Assembly: GCA_028023455.1 (NCBI GenBank)
Contig: JAQFVV010006274.1
Coordinates: 5,210,001 to 5,274,000, forward strand
DNA: 64,000 nucleotides
Direction of reading: 5' to 3'
Origin: Epiperipatus broadwayi
Lineage: Eukaryota; Onychophora; Udeonychophora; Euonychophora; Peripatidae
Below the pieces are notes generated by a model that searched no databases, was not told where the DNA came from, and worked only from the letters and a program-made list of their open reading frames with translations. The position numbers and the translations under genes are program-made. Of this stretch, positions 33,961 through 46,635 are shown in pieces; the stretch's first letter is position 1, and every line of letters starts with the position of its first letter.

Positions 33961-35319
33961 TATTTTCTACTAAATGAAACATTGTTTTTTATTTATATAA
34001 AATACAAAACATTTATTCTATATTAATTTAGTTGCTAAATATATTATTTCCATGTGTTTGTTCATTTATTGTATTTACTGCTTGAATTTTATTTTGTTAT
34101 CAAATAAATTGTTTTCAGTGATTAGAAATATATACATTATTATTATTTTTATTTATTGTTTTTCTTGTCATTGTATATGCAATCTAAGCAAACATATAAT
34201 TAAGTTTTAGACATTAAATGTACTAAAACAGAAGTGTTATATAACAATCTATTATTGTTTCTTTAAAAAATAAAATAAATAAAATAAGCAATGAATTCTT
34301 AATGACTTATTAACTTGAACGTTCATAAATTAATTTACATTTTTAGCTAGCTTTAGATTTAGAGTTTAAAATTAAATAGCAATTAATACAGAGCTCTATA
34401 GTTTTGGATTCATATTACCGGTTATTTATTTTAGCTGGAAACATGGGCGCTTGGACTTTAAGGCTTGTTGATTGTCTTCCTTGGGCAGGTTTCCGGTATC
34501 TTCTTTTCTTGCAATAGACTATGGCTGTAGAAATTCATCTTGCAGGGCTCCAATTGTTAAAGCATTGGGTGGCATTAAACCCTGCCATTAACTGTGGAGA
34601 AACAGCAAAACTGACTTGCCTAGCCAGACATGTTGAAAAACAGGGGTGTGGAATGTATTAGTAAACGCTATTCCAAAAAATGGATTCCCCTTCAAGCTTA
34701 AAAATATGGCCTATTTATACCCCTTAAATTCAAGCACTTACTCGTAGAGAATTTATTACGCCTGGAAACCCATTAACTTAAGGAATTGCATTTGATTATA
34801 CAAGTTGATCTTAAAACTTTTGTTTGAATTTTCAGGGCCTTATAAATTTCCCCGGGCTATTCAGTAGTGCCAGTCCAGCAATTTTACTCTATAAATGTTT
34901 TGTTGTAAACAAGTTAGAGTACCGCAATTACTAAAACCTAATTTGATTTTTCTTTATTTTTATCACCGGTGTGACAGCTTACTGTAAATTTTGTGTGTTA
35001 TCATTTTATTTTAATTACTAAAACAAATACTTTTAATAAAATTGAATCATGCCACCCTATATATGTATAACAATATAGGCTGGATTATACACCTATATAT
35101 GAATATATAATGAAACAACTTAATTAATTGACTTTTTAATATTAAATCTATCATATAACATTTTTTTATATAGCAAACCAAAATTTATCTGCTGTAATAA
35201 TTAATGTAATGTGTATTTACAGCATTTATCCATATGTACATTTATAATGCCACACATATAGCCATGATAGTATCATTATATACCTATTTTAATTAGGTTT
35301 GAACCTAGCACAGATAGAG
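33961..35319. other. Unassigned region with a less AT-rich block
   Basis: The first half is plain AT-rich DNA. The block at about 34425-34980 has noticeably higher GC and complexity (for example GGAAACATGGGCGCTTGGAC), suggesting an old transposon or LTR fragment or a once-coding piece, but no frame is open for long and I recognise no family. Confidence 0.35.
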
Positions 35320-35429
35320 TTGGTACTCAGGCTGAAGATGAAACGGTGAGGAATCAAAGGATTACTATTTCAGTGTTCAAATGAAAGACATGAAAAAAAA
35401 TTCAGAGTATGGAAAATAATATAATCACA

Positions 35430-36948
35430 CTGAAAGAGGATATAAGAAAACAAAACTAATAAGTACAGAAAATGGAGTTTATAGGAAAAACATCTAAACG
35501 TACAAGATATAGTTCAAGCAACCATCAAAACATATGAAGGTTAAATTCAAAAAACACTCTTGAGCATGGGTGAGAAATTAGAAAGGCTAGAATTGAAAGA
35601 TGAAAAAAAGTGGAGATTTCAAATTGAGAACTTCATTAAAAGAACTTTAAATATTCAACACATATTGTAGAAAACACAAGAAGTAGTTATTACTATGAAT
35701 GACATTAAGGCTGATTATAATAAATTAAAAGAGTATAAGAAAATGTTTTGAGGAATCATAAAACAATGTAAAGAAGGGAATAAATATAATATAATAGGTA
35801 AGAAGTTTAATGAAAAACAAAAAGGTGCAATGGTAAAATGGCATTGTCAACATTGTGAGAATTTTAATTATTTTAATCAATTTATAAAAATCCAAACTTT
35901 CAGAGATGATGCAAGACAGATGCCAGTGGAATTCATTAATAATTAAACCAACCACTTATTCAGAGTATAGGAAACTATCATGTGGAAGAAATTCTGTACC
36001 AAAGGACATGCCCAGTTTTTAGAAGACAAGTTGCCAATTACAAACATTGCATGTGGAATTAGTGAAAGCCAGATAATTAGAATAATAATGCATAATTTAC
36101 CATTTTGGTTTGAACGGACAATTATGAGTACAGTTAGGAAGACAATGGAAGAGGTTGCGATTTCCTGAATGCATCGGATATGAGCTTTCATAATCATAAT
36201 AAAGAAAACAAGCTCCCCATGGTAGGTCAGCAATCATCTAAAAGGGTTATGTTTTTGTTGGTAATATTAATATCAGGCATACAAAGAATACCAACCCTAT
36301 AGATGGTGGAAGAGAAAAATAAGAAACTTGGATAGTAGTCGTAGAACTAGAGTGATATATTGCTCTGAGATCCAATCTAGTCCCCAAAGGAAGGTTTCTA
36401 CGAAGCAATCATCACCATCACCTGCTTCATGTACAATTGAGATGCCAACCAAATATGGAAAGTCACAGAAAACAGAAAAGTAGACTTAGACAATAAAGAG
36501 AGTGGAATCCAAATTAGCAAAAGGCAATTAATAATGACCAAGAAGATAGAAAAAACCAAGTGAAATACGAGGTTGCCAATTCCATCTCTACTTCCAACAT
36601 ATTTTGGAAGATATTAGAGCTGATATTAAAGAAATACAAAAAATGGGCCATTCCCTGTTGACTCTGGATCTGTTTGAAAGGATCAGAGCTGTTATAACTA
36701 AAAGGACCATATTATGTTCACTTTCTTAAATCATATAGAATGAAAAATGAACATTAAAATTATCAAGACACTAATAAAAGAGTTTACCAGCTTGCAGAAA
36801 GACAAGAGGGACATTAGAAAATGTAATTTAAATATATTAGAGATAATATGAAGAAATACAAATCAACTTAAAATCAAGGAAGTCCTCATATGTAAAAAAG
36901 AAATGGAAAGTTCCACTGTCCCCTTGTCTTCTTTTAAAAGTAGGGGAT
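35430..36948 (+). pseudogene. Decayed gag/protease remnant of an LTR retroelement
   Basis: Scattered readable peptides in changing frames. A gag-like stretch at about 35905-36165 reads FRDDARQMPVEFINN then, in another frame, TNIACGISESQIIRIIMHNL and PFWFERTIM. Near 36650-36670 PFPVDSGS gives the D-S-G of a retroviral-type aspartic protease (36660-36668) followed by LFERI in another frame. The order gag then protease on the plus strand fits a gypsy-like element. Just before 36949 is AAAAGTAGGGGA, a polypurine-like tract, followed by TGTGAAATTC as a possible LTR start. RT and integrase are not seen. Confidence is limited because each motif is short. Confidence 0.45.
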
Positions 36949-37130
36949 GTGAAATTCTTGTCATAGCCATGCAAAGGCTACATGATAATATTTTGAGAAT
37001 GATGTGTGTGTTTTCTTACATATATATGTGATGGAAGAAAGATTTATGTGTATAAAATTGTTATGTAAATAAAGATTTATTTTGTAAATATGCAAGAATA
37101 TGTTCACTTAATTAATATTCCCTTTATTAG
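36949..37130 (+). repeat. Possible 3' LTR fragment
   Basis: Begins TGTGAAATTC directly after a polypurine-like AGTAGGGGA and includes AATAAA at 37068-37073. No partner LTR is visible in this window and the right end is not defined, so this is tentative. Confidence 0.3.
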
Positions 37131-38400
37131 AATAGATTACTTTAGAAATTCATTTAGGTGACAAGTCCTAAAAATTCTAGATAAAGTAAAAAAGGGATTG
37201 TATGCAAATGAAACTGTTGATATATAAATATTGATAGATTTTTTTTTTCTCTTTTCCCCTTTTATTGTTGAAGAAGAGGAAAGAATTGGCCAAAAATAAA
37301 AAAATAAACTAAGAGTGTATTGATGTGCAATTATTTGGATTTACTAATTCATAAAGAAGTTATGAAAATATTGATTATATTAGGATATATTTTGGATATG
37401 TAGGGTTAAAAAGAAGGGAATAGTACATTGGTTCCTGCCTAAGCATATGGTCCAGTTATTCAAATCAATTATCATAAGCTGCTAGGAAAGAAAGTGAACT
37501 ATACAGATAAGTTGCCAAAAAAAATAATATTTAATGGAATGATAATACTCTAACATCAAACATAACTGTGTTCAGCAATTGTTTGATTAGCAGTAATACT
37601 AAAATCATTAAGAAAAGAAAAGATATCTAAAAGAAGATGAGAGAATTCAAGGACTAAAACGCTAAGATAGGAAGGAAGGATATTGAATATTTTATGTATT
37701 ATTTCTTTTATATTTAAATAATACAAGACTGCTAAAGAATAAAAATATTTAAATTGAAAATATTGAAGGAATGATTTATGCTTTAATTCATATGTATGTG
37801 TGTGTATACGAATGAAAGTATTAGTATAAAGACTGAAATAATTCATTTTTTATATACATGAGAGGCTTTAATAAAAAGTTAGAGAAAATAAAGGATACGA
37901 ATTTTTGATTATAATATCTGGCTTGTTAAGTTTATGCAAGAGGAAATCTACAAAGTAGACTTTATTTTATTTAGTTTTTATTGCATTAAAAATATTTATT
38001 AATCATTTTATATACATAGTGAAAACAAGTATTGTTATAATACTCCCTTTTTTATATAAAATAAGCTGATAAGAAAATATAGGCCGCACATATGATTCTG
38101 AGAAAGAACCCCCCCCCCCCTTCAACACAGCTCTGAGAAGGTGCATGCTGACGAGTATAAATGTCTGGATGCTACAGTTATAAAAACTATTGATAAATAA
38201 TGATATTATTGTAAATAACTTTTAAGTAAACATGAAGATTTACTACATAAAGTTTCAGTAAATAAAAACGCAAAATAAATAAATACAATATTCACCAAAA
38301 TACAATAAAGTAATTCTAATGGTAAAAGTCATCATTATTTTTCTGAATTCTATTTTATTTTATTAATAGGATTCACAAATGTTTCTATATTTGTAACATA
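37131..38400. other. AT-rich spacer
   Basis: No supportable gene. A run of C residues is at 38109-38120. Nothing else stands out. Confidence 0.4.
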
Positions 38401-40131
38401 TTGGTGAGGATTTAAACCTGAAATAATAAAGTAATACCACAATACCATGCGGATGGTAACAAAGTCCAGCATGATAGAGATTACTTTCACAAAATCAACA
38501 TCCTTTCAAGACCAGCTGAAGAAGCTTGGTTTTCATTTATAGGCATCCTACAAACAATACTAAAACACCACACCATAAAAGCCAAAGGCCCTAAAGGTCT
38601 CTTCAGAGATCTGGAAATAGAGAACCAGCTTCAGACGCTCCAAAGTCAACATATTAAAACTCAAGATATTTTTAGTCTAAAAAACCTATATCGATCAAGA
38701 CAAAAATCCCTGGCTGAATACCTCTCCATCAGGAGAAACAATTGCTATTTATCTCAACAATACTACTGGAGAAAAGGCTACTTGAGATGGGCATTTGGTG
38801 GGAAAAGTAATCAATCCACTCCCACCTCCAACATCGCAGAGGGAAAAACGTTACTGGGAACACCTATGATGATCACAATAAAAGAACACTTCCACCTAAG
38901 GATGCAAACCTCAACCCTCAAAGTCACACAATCTTGGTCTGAGGTTGATCTACAAAAGCAGCACGGGATCATGGAAAACTTCAACGTAAAATATCCCTTC
39001 TGGATAGCGTCCATCTTGGATTCCATGGGATTCCCAGATTCTTAATCCTACACTTCAATCAATTTGCAATCCCCATAATGAAGAAGATGGTGGACTACCT
39101 AGCAACAGGTCATAAAAATATACGTAACCTTTACCCATTGGCGCTGGTTCCATTTATAAAAAAAATCAGGTTATGGATCTCTCAAACATTAGACCTATTT
39201 CCATGCCTCCTCTTCTTATTAAAATTATAGAGTCCATGATCAAAGACCTTATCCAGCTGATAGGCTTAACCCTTACAGACCTGAACGGCCATTTTTAATT
39301 TTAAAAAAAAATTACAGGACATATAATTTTAAATGAAATTTCTAATTTATTACAATAAATATAAATATATATATATACATTTTTAGAAAGTGCAAATATG
39401 AAAGAATGTAATAAAACTGATAAAATAGTCATTACCAAAAAAAATAATTAAAAAAAGATTTTTTACATTTTTAAACATATTTATTTTTGCATTGGTTCAC
39501 AAATTATCAATTTTGAAAGGTATAACTGAAAATTACAATTTCATAGACAGCTTCATCACATGCGTCTCAGAATGCTGAAAACAATGATATATAATATGTC
39601 TTACCTGAAGTAATTTTTCTATGCAAAAATTACAAAAAACAGTGCGATTGGTAACTTCGATTTTTACTAGCTGCCCCACATGTTCTACTTTTGCAACAGA
39701 GTATATGCTAGAAATGTTTGTTTGTCCCTGCATGTAGGTATCTGTTAGAAATATGTTTGGTTTTTAGTGGGGGAAAAAAATAACAGGAATAATTTACAAG
39801 ATGTTGAGGACTTTAGTAAATTATAAAGTAATGTATAGTATAGTATAATATTATTATATATTACTTATATTATATTAGTGAAAAATGGTGTGTGACCTAA
39901 AATGTGTATTCTTTTCAAGTAAATAAAATGTACTCATAAAATAAATATCAAACAAAAATTTCTCCAAGATAAAATGAACAAGAAAAATCAATAAATATCA
40001 AAATAAACAAATTTATTATGAGCACTGATTATATATATGTGTGGGAGATGAATTATGAGAGTGGATGGCTGAGGATATATGATGAGTGTGGATGTGCATG
40101 TTTTTATATTATTCAAATGTATTGTCTAAAA

Positions 40132-40262
40132 TTCTATCGTATATATATATATTGTTTTCTATATGTATATATCAATTCTATCGTATATATATTCTTTTCT
40201 GCATGTATATATATATAATTCTATGGTATATATATTGTTTTGTATGTGTGTATATATATAAT
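40132..40262. repeat. AT minisatellite, about three units
   Basis: Roughly 40-bp units of the form ATTCTATCGTATATATAT followed by TGTTTTCTATATGTATATAT, three times with small changes, inside the 1.8-kb insertion. Confidence 0.7.
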
Positions 40263-40267
40263 AGTTA

Positions 40268-40560
40268 TAAACTAGGTGAGAAAAATAATTCAAAAAAACG
40301 TTTTTATATTATTTCACATGTATTATATCACATATATCTATATTTATATATATATAAAAAAGTAATAAAAATTAAGTCACAAAACTAATTGAAATAAGTT
40401 TTACATCATAAACAAATCTGCTTTTATCTCAAATTTTATCGTTTTTATAAAAAAAAGACTTCTAAAACTAGGTCAGAAAAATATTAAAATAAACGTTTTT
40501 ATATTATTTCACCTGTATTATATCATATATATTATTTCTAATTATATTTTATTATATAAA
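40268..40560. repeat. Direct repeat with about 196-bp spacing
   Basis: The text AAACTAGGTGAGAAAAAT followed by AACGTTTTTATATTATTTCA and TATTATATCA occurs at 40269 and again at 40465 (AAACTAGGTCAGAAAAAT). It is part of the interior of the 1.8-kb insertion. Confidence 0.7.
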
Positions 40561-41538
40561 ATAATAATAAAACGAATGCAAATACTCACAGAATCCTGTC
40601 TAAATGTTAGCATCAGTTTCAAATTTGAATCCAGTTATGAAGGCATCAAAAGTCATTATTACAGTAAATAAATCCAAGAGTACTCCTTATGTCTTTTTGA
40701 TATAATCTTTTTTTTTTATTTTTAAGGTTTTAACTTTTTTTTAAAAAAAAAAATTTAGTTTCTACTAAGAGGGCTTATAAAAGCCCCTACGTAAATAAAC
40801 GTAATTATTACACTGTAAAACAAGTTCAATTGATCGTGAATATAATTTACGGTCATTAAATCTAAAAAAAAAAAAGAGAAATAAAAAAATAAAAAATTGT
40901 ATTTTACAAAAACCTTCATAAAAAATCCAAATTTTATCGTAAAAATAAAAGTTATAGCTCATTTTAATCGTAACAAGATGGCGGATCGAATGATCTGAGA
41001 ACCGTGAGTACTGCTTACCAATTACACGCAAACAGTTGAAAATCTAAATTTTTGTTCAGGGGCTCTTTGGGCTTATCCAGCTGATAGTCTTAAGGCATAT
41101 ATCTAACAACCAATATGCCCAGAAAGGCTCTTCTATTGCACATGCAATGGGCAACATAATCTGTCATTGATTACATCAGAATCCATCGAAAATCAACGCT
41201 GATAGCTATCCAATTGGATATTGCCACAGCCTTTGCTTCGGTACGCATAGACACACTTAAAGATTTTGACTGAATATGATATTCCTACGGCTGCTGTCCA
41301 GATCATATACAATCTACTGTATAACAGGGAAATATTTATCACTATGGATGGTAATATCACCTCCGGATTTAAACTGACACAAGCTCTTTCTCAGGGATCC
41401 CCCCTCAGTGCCATATGCTTTATCACTTACATTAATCCTCTCCTGACAGATTTGGAAAAATAATCTACCAGGTCTATTTATACCCAATTTAAACAGGGAA
41501 TTCAACACCCTTGCCTACATGGATGATGTAATGATCAT

Positions 41539-41690
41539 CCTACCATCAGAAAAAAACATGTTCCTCTGCTGGTACAGCAATATTAAACCAATATACAGAT
41601 AAATACAAGCTGCATCCTACCACCAGAAAAACCATGTTCCTCTGCTACAGCAATATTAAACCTATATACAGATAAATACGAGCTACAATT
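41539..41690 (+). repeat. 77-bp imperfect tandem duplication after the YMDD of non-LTR copy 2
   Basis: Two copies begin CCTACCATCAG at 41539 and CCTACCACCAG at 41616 and share CATGTTCCTCTGCT and CAGCAATATTAAACC. A few indels separate them. It breaks the RT frame downstream of the catalytic box. Confidence 0.85.
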
Positions 41691-42989
41691 CAACCCCAGT
41701 AAGTTGGCCTCCTGGAAAATCGGTTCAGGAAGGAAAATCAATACCCTCTTCTCTGCTAAGCCGCAGAAATATCTTGGCTTTTTCATTTTCAAGTCTACTA
41801 CAGCAATGTCCAAAGAATCTTGTCAGGATTCTACTTCTGCTTTCCTGGCAGGGTGGCGCTAATTAACATGAATGTGATGCCAAAAATATCATACTTTCTC
41901 CCATTTGTCAAAATCAACAAGAGCTTCATAAATCGAATAAATGCTTTCTGCTCTAGGCTTTTCTGGAGAGGTAAAACGATTTCAATCAGGCTCAAAGGCA
42001 CTCAGCGACCAAGAAAGCTAAATGGTCTTGCTTTTTACTCCATTCAGGCATTGATTTATCAAAAAACTCACAATGTGATACATAACTTAGTAATATCATA
42101 TGGTTATAACACCATTCTCCAAAAATCTCTTCAAAAAGTAACACCCATCGACCGACCCCTGCCAGGTAGGCAGACATGGATCACTGGACTCTCAAGTCTT
42201 ATCAAATAGCCCTGCCTAATAGCGGATTCCATCTTCGATTTTAAAATCTCATTATGGCAAACATACACAATCCTCCACCCAATCTTATATCCCATAATCA
42301 ACACACTTTACTATAACAATCAGAAATTGGTAATCAACTTTAAGAGTTGGAGTCTAGAGGCCAAATACTTAGATTTCCTCATCAAGTACAATGTTAACGG
42401 ACTACCCACAAATCACTTCCTCTTTTATAAATGAGGATACCAAAACATTGACCCAACTTGCAGCATATGCATGAATGGCGATGAGACATCTGATCACCTC
42501 TTCTCACAGTGTACTGGACTCAGAGATCCGAGAAATCATACTCTCCAACACCAAATAGATTTCAAACTGATCTTATCTCTGAAGGACAGTATCAATACAA
42601 AAACATCCAATTATACGTTTATCAATTTTGGGCTACAAGTTGTAAATTAATTATGGAACGCCCACAACCTCTTATAACACAAGTTTTTTAAAAAACAATG
42701 ATAAAAATCCAGGAGAGATCAACTCCTGGCATTATCGAAAACATTTGAAGACACCTGGGTATTATACAATATACCAAACTAACAATAAAGAGAAAAGGGA
42801 AAGCAATCAGCTAACAAATGTGTGAAAATTTTAATATTCACACCATCTTGCATTTATAACACAACAACATAGACTCAACAGATCTCAAATAGAAACAACA
42901 AGATAGAACAACATTGTAAATCTATTATCTTTGGTTTGATATCACTGTATACATTAGAAATAATAAAATATTATTGAAACTTAATACCA

Positions 42990-44026
42990 TTACACATTAC
43001 ATTAATAAAGAAATGATATCGTAAGTACCAATATAATTGGTTGAATGCTCATTAGTACTGTCAAATAATTGTTTATATTCTTGTTACCGCTACACAATAT
43101 ATATTCTGAAAATAAGCATAAGTTTTCATAAGAAAGTAGATGAGTTTATATATTTTAAAGTTTGCAAAAGAATTTATGAGATTATAAAAATATGTATTAA
43201 AATGAATTCATAGCCCATGCTCCAATTATTATTTTTAAAAAATCTTTTAATTATAAAAAAAACAATTTGAAATTAAAATGAGATAGTCATGGATTTGGAT
43301 GAAGATAATGCTGATTGAAATTTATCAGTATTATTACTCATTTTTGCTCTTGTTAGAAGTAAAAAGGAAAATTTACTTAGTCATACTTGGAAACTAGCCC
43401 ATTTATTTATTTATTTTTTACATTTATTGCTCAAAGAGGAGATTTATCCCTTCCCTACCTGAATAAATACAAGGATAAACTGTCAAGAGAAATGAATGCT
43501 TTGAATACTATACTGGAAATTTATACATGAAAAATGATTTTAAATTTGTATTTCTAAATAATGTTGTGGCTCCAAGAATTTTATTAAACTTAAATATAAT
43601 TGTAATAGAATAACAAGGCCATTTTTCTATCAGAAAAATTTAAAAATTGTTTACAAAAAAAACATTTCAAGATTAATTAAGTGATCTAGCAATAATTTCA
43701 ATTGAAAAGGCTTTATGTAAAACAAAAAATATCAAACTATTTACAATAACAAAAGCTTGAAGAATGATTCCATATTTTCATTCTGTAAGTTTTCGTATTT
43801 TAACTTACAGTGAAGCAGCAATATATATTGTAACTATATACAACATTACAATTATATGTTATTTCAAAAAAATATAAATAAAAAAATAAAAACATTAAAA
43901 TTTGTAAATACTAAATTCAACAGTACAGTAGCTATTTTTTCTCTAGAACATTATATGCAATCACAATTATTCATGTTTCTTTGGTTTACATTTAAAAAAC
44001 TTATATTTTATTCTTCCGTTTATTAT
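42990..44026. other. AT-rich spacer
   Basis: No supportable gene or structured repeat; only short low-complexity open frames. Confidence 0.45.
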
Positions 44027-44028
44027 TA

Positions 44029-45237
44029 CACCCAGGTCTTGTTTTATGCGGAGTTATTTAATGCGATTTTGAAGATTTGCGATAAAAATTATTAGATCAG
44101 AAGTCGAGCTCCGATAATAACAGCGTATTATCGGAATTTGACTTCCATCTAATAATTTCAATATTTTCAGCGCTTTATAATAGTACTGTAATAGATTTTT
44201 TGCAATAAAGAAGTTCATAATTCACTTAAAATCAATATTTTCCCATTTTATATACACACATTAAATTTTAAAAGACTATAATGTAAATCTGTTCAAACGT
44301 TATAGGTGGAAAAATACTATGTATGTTGTTGTTTTTGCATTTTAAATCACGTTCTATTTTTGCTTTTTATAAAAAGAATACGTAATCAATTAATCATTTA
44401 GTGTCCGCAAGTTTATTTTTAAAAGATGAGTAACAGCGGTGAAATGTGACAATTAAAATCTGATTTTTAATTGCAATTAACAATTTAAAACTTATGTAAT
44501 GTGATCTGAAATTAAGATGATGTGAAACGATGAAATTTGATTTTTAAACGGAATTGAAAATTAAAGACAAAAATAATAATTTAATTTTTAATTGTTAGTT
44601 TTAATTAAATTTTGCCCAACAGTGGTGAGTTGGTATCTTTTTATTATCGTAAGTCTAAGTTCTTATTTTTATTTTAAACTTTTTGTTTACACTAACGGAG
44701 AGAAAAAAAACACCCAAGAAAATGAATTTCTTTGTAAATGAAAACTTCAATTTTAGATCGCTTAGCGAAATGGGAAGGATCAACAGTGATTGGAAAATGT
44801 TTTAGTTGTATTTCCTCTTGACTTCGTTTAAGGAGAAGCTACAGTACATCACATGACATCATGATGAATCTGATGTCTCAAATAGCGATAATGATTAAAA
44901 TACCGTACATGTATGAAAAAAATGTAAATTACTCATAAAAATATATTGTTTTGAATAAAATTAAATACTGTAGTTAATAAAAAAAGTAAAAAAAGTTTAT
45001 CTTGTATCAATTTTTTTCGAATTTGAAATTTTTTATTAGTCATATTTTATTTATTTATTTTTTTTTTTTTATGCGAATTTTAAAGTAATTTTACGTTGTT
45101 GCTTTGCTTTTGTGCAATTTTTGGAAAATTACAGTACATATCCCCCATTTTTCAAGGTAAGTTAAGTCTATTTTTGTGCAATTTCTTTTGCACATTTTCT
45201 GAGGAACCTATCTCCCGCATAAAACAAGACCCAGGTG
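44029..45237. mobile_element. pogo/Tigger-like MITE, copy 2 (inverted relative to copy 1)
   Basis: Ends CACCCAGGTCTTGTTTTATG (left) and, in complement, CACCTGGGTCTTGTTTTATG (right), flanked by TA at 44027-44028 and 45238-45239. The right end matches the left end of copy 1 (10922-11890) on the other strand, including AAGGTAAGT.AAGTCTATTTTTG and AGGAACCTATC. The block near 44805-44870 (CTTGACTTCGTTTAAGGAGAAG) matches copy 1 near 11280-11300. A long hairpin near 44085-44160 is internal. No intact transposase is visible. Confidence 0.78.
44085..44160. repeat. Hairpin inside MITE copy 2
   Basis: An imperfect palindrome of about 35-bp arms: AATTATTAGAT..GAAGTC..CTCCGATAATA, then CAGCG, then TATTATCGGAA..GACTTC.ATCTAATAATT. 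The stem is strong for such AT-rich DNA. Confidence 0.8.
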
Positions 45238-45239
45238 TA

Positions 45240-46635
45240 TTTTCAAATTTGGTGTATACAGTATTTCACATAAAATGTTTTTTAAGCATAAAGGTGAAAT
45301 TTTTATGAAATTTCATAAAATTTATAAAGTATTGTAACTCAAAATATACAGCTCATCTGCAAATCACCCAAATGCAATTTGCTTGGGATTTCCACATTCT
45401 GATGTCACAGAATAAAAAATTTTTAAGACACCTGAAATATCATTTTCTAATTAAATTATTGATTGCAAAATAATGATAGATGTGTTAAAGATAATGAGGC
45501 ACTACAATTTATTTACAACACACAATAGCATAAATTGAATGCCCTGTCAACTTATAAACAATTTAATATGATTAGTTATTTATGGTTTCAATAATTGGGT
45601 TTATGTATATATTCTTAATTGTTTCTGTACAAATATAACTTCTCTTCATAGACCAAAGATCACAACTATTATTACAGGTTTAAGTTTTAATAAACTCATT
45701 AACTATTTAATAAATTCATTAACTATTTAAATAACCGAACTACCATAAATTCTTTCAGGCTGTAGTGCAGGTAAGTAACTAAATACTATAGGTGCAAATG
45801 TAAGAGGCATTATTTATAAATAAATACATATGAGCTAGGAATACACTACATGATAGGAATTTATTTCTATCATGTATCGTTGAAAAGGTACTAAGCATAA
45901 GAGCGATCAGCAGTCACAAATGGTATCCAAGACATGTATACAAGGAAAACATAATATTTGGTAGGAATCTCCATCTACCCTATACTACTGCTATAAATAA
46001 AATGCAAGTGACCAGCAGTCACAATGGTATCACAACCATTTATGAATAAATAAAACATAACTTATCTATAAACAAAATAGTCTGAAATAAAGTTACAGCA
46101 GTTCCTTTATGTCAGTACATCCAAATTATCTTTCCCCAAATCTGGAGGGTTGTTTGCTTTAAACTATTAAAAGATAATAAAGATACTTAATTTATTCTAT
46201 CTATGCAGTCTATTTTGTATCCGTTCTAGAGTTCATCAAGCTATAATTATAATTTTGACAACTTTTTATATATGGAAATGACTGGTCTTTAACTACTAAT
46301 TCTTTATCAGCATGGCCAAGGAATGTGATAAAAAACTAACTGCTTTACATAAAAATTTTCTCTTACAATTTATGCTGACTAAAATATGGCATGATTAAAT
46401 AAAATAAACGTAATCCTTATCGTATTAGGTTATAAACAGATTTACAAAATCGATAATATAATACTTAATATTAATACTATAATAATATATTTTAAAGTTC
46501 ATATCCATTCCCTTTCATTACCAAAAAAATAATTTAAACTTGAACTTCAGTTATTCGTATACTTTTAATAGATTTCAGTTGTTCAACCATAGCTATGGCA
46601 TCTGTAGGTTTTAATCAGCAGTATCGGACAGTAGT
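45240..46635. other. Unassigned spacer with small repeats
   Basis: No gene. A 10-bp-arm hairpin lies at 45847-45876 (TACATGATAG ... CTATCATGTA). Two related phrases, CAGCAGTCACAAATGGTATC near 45908 and CAGCAGTCACAATGGTATC near 46012, form a weak direct repeat about 100 bp apart. Confidence 0.4.

Larger units (their letters stand above)
39270..41071. mobile_element. 1.8-kb insertion with CCC...GGG ends, piggyBac-like but with a 22-bp flanking duplication
   Basis: Inserted in non-LTR copy 2. The left end reads CCCTTACAGACCTGAACGGC and the complement of the right end reads CCCAAAGAGCCCCTGAACAA, an imperfect terminal inverted repeat sharing CCC and CCTGAAC. Flanking direct repeats at 39248-39269 and 41072-41093 match at 21 of 22 bases and both end in CTTAA. 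CCC termini next to TTAA recall piggyBac, but the right junction is GGG-CTTATC rather than GGG-TTAA. A minus-strand frame at 39533-39733 contains CNFCIEKLLQVRHIIYHC, a faint Cys-rich piece that could be a transposase tail. The interior is AT-rich with tandem repeats. No working transposase is present. Confidence 0.65.
38401..42985 (+). pseudogene. Non-LTR retrotransposon copy 2 (ORF2), interrupted by an insertion
   Basis: Same family as 15.3-20.3 kb, at protein level only. It starts within ORF2: linker sequence SRPAEEAWFSFIG to AEYLSIRRNNCYLS (about 38495-38750), then NLYPLALVPFIKK near 39125-39160 and the RT finger block before 39247. After a 1.8-kb insertion it resumes at 41094. The later motifs are GSPLSAICFITYINPL near 41394-41445, catalytic YMDD at 41516-41527, and a C-terminal knuckle CSICMNGDETSDHLFSQC (C-x2-C-x7-H-x4-C) near 42460-42515. 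The 3' end, ATAAAATATTATTGAAACTT near 42965-42985, matches the tail of copy 1. Endonuclease and ORF1 are absent (5' truncation is usual for such elements). Frameshifts are frequent. Confidence 0.82.

Noticed and set aside
40015-40050. GAGCACTGATTATATATATG similar to text near 63805
   Set aside because: Short and AT-rich; could be chance, with no extended match to the permuted repeat family.
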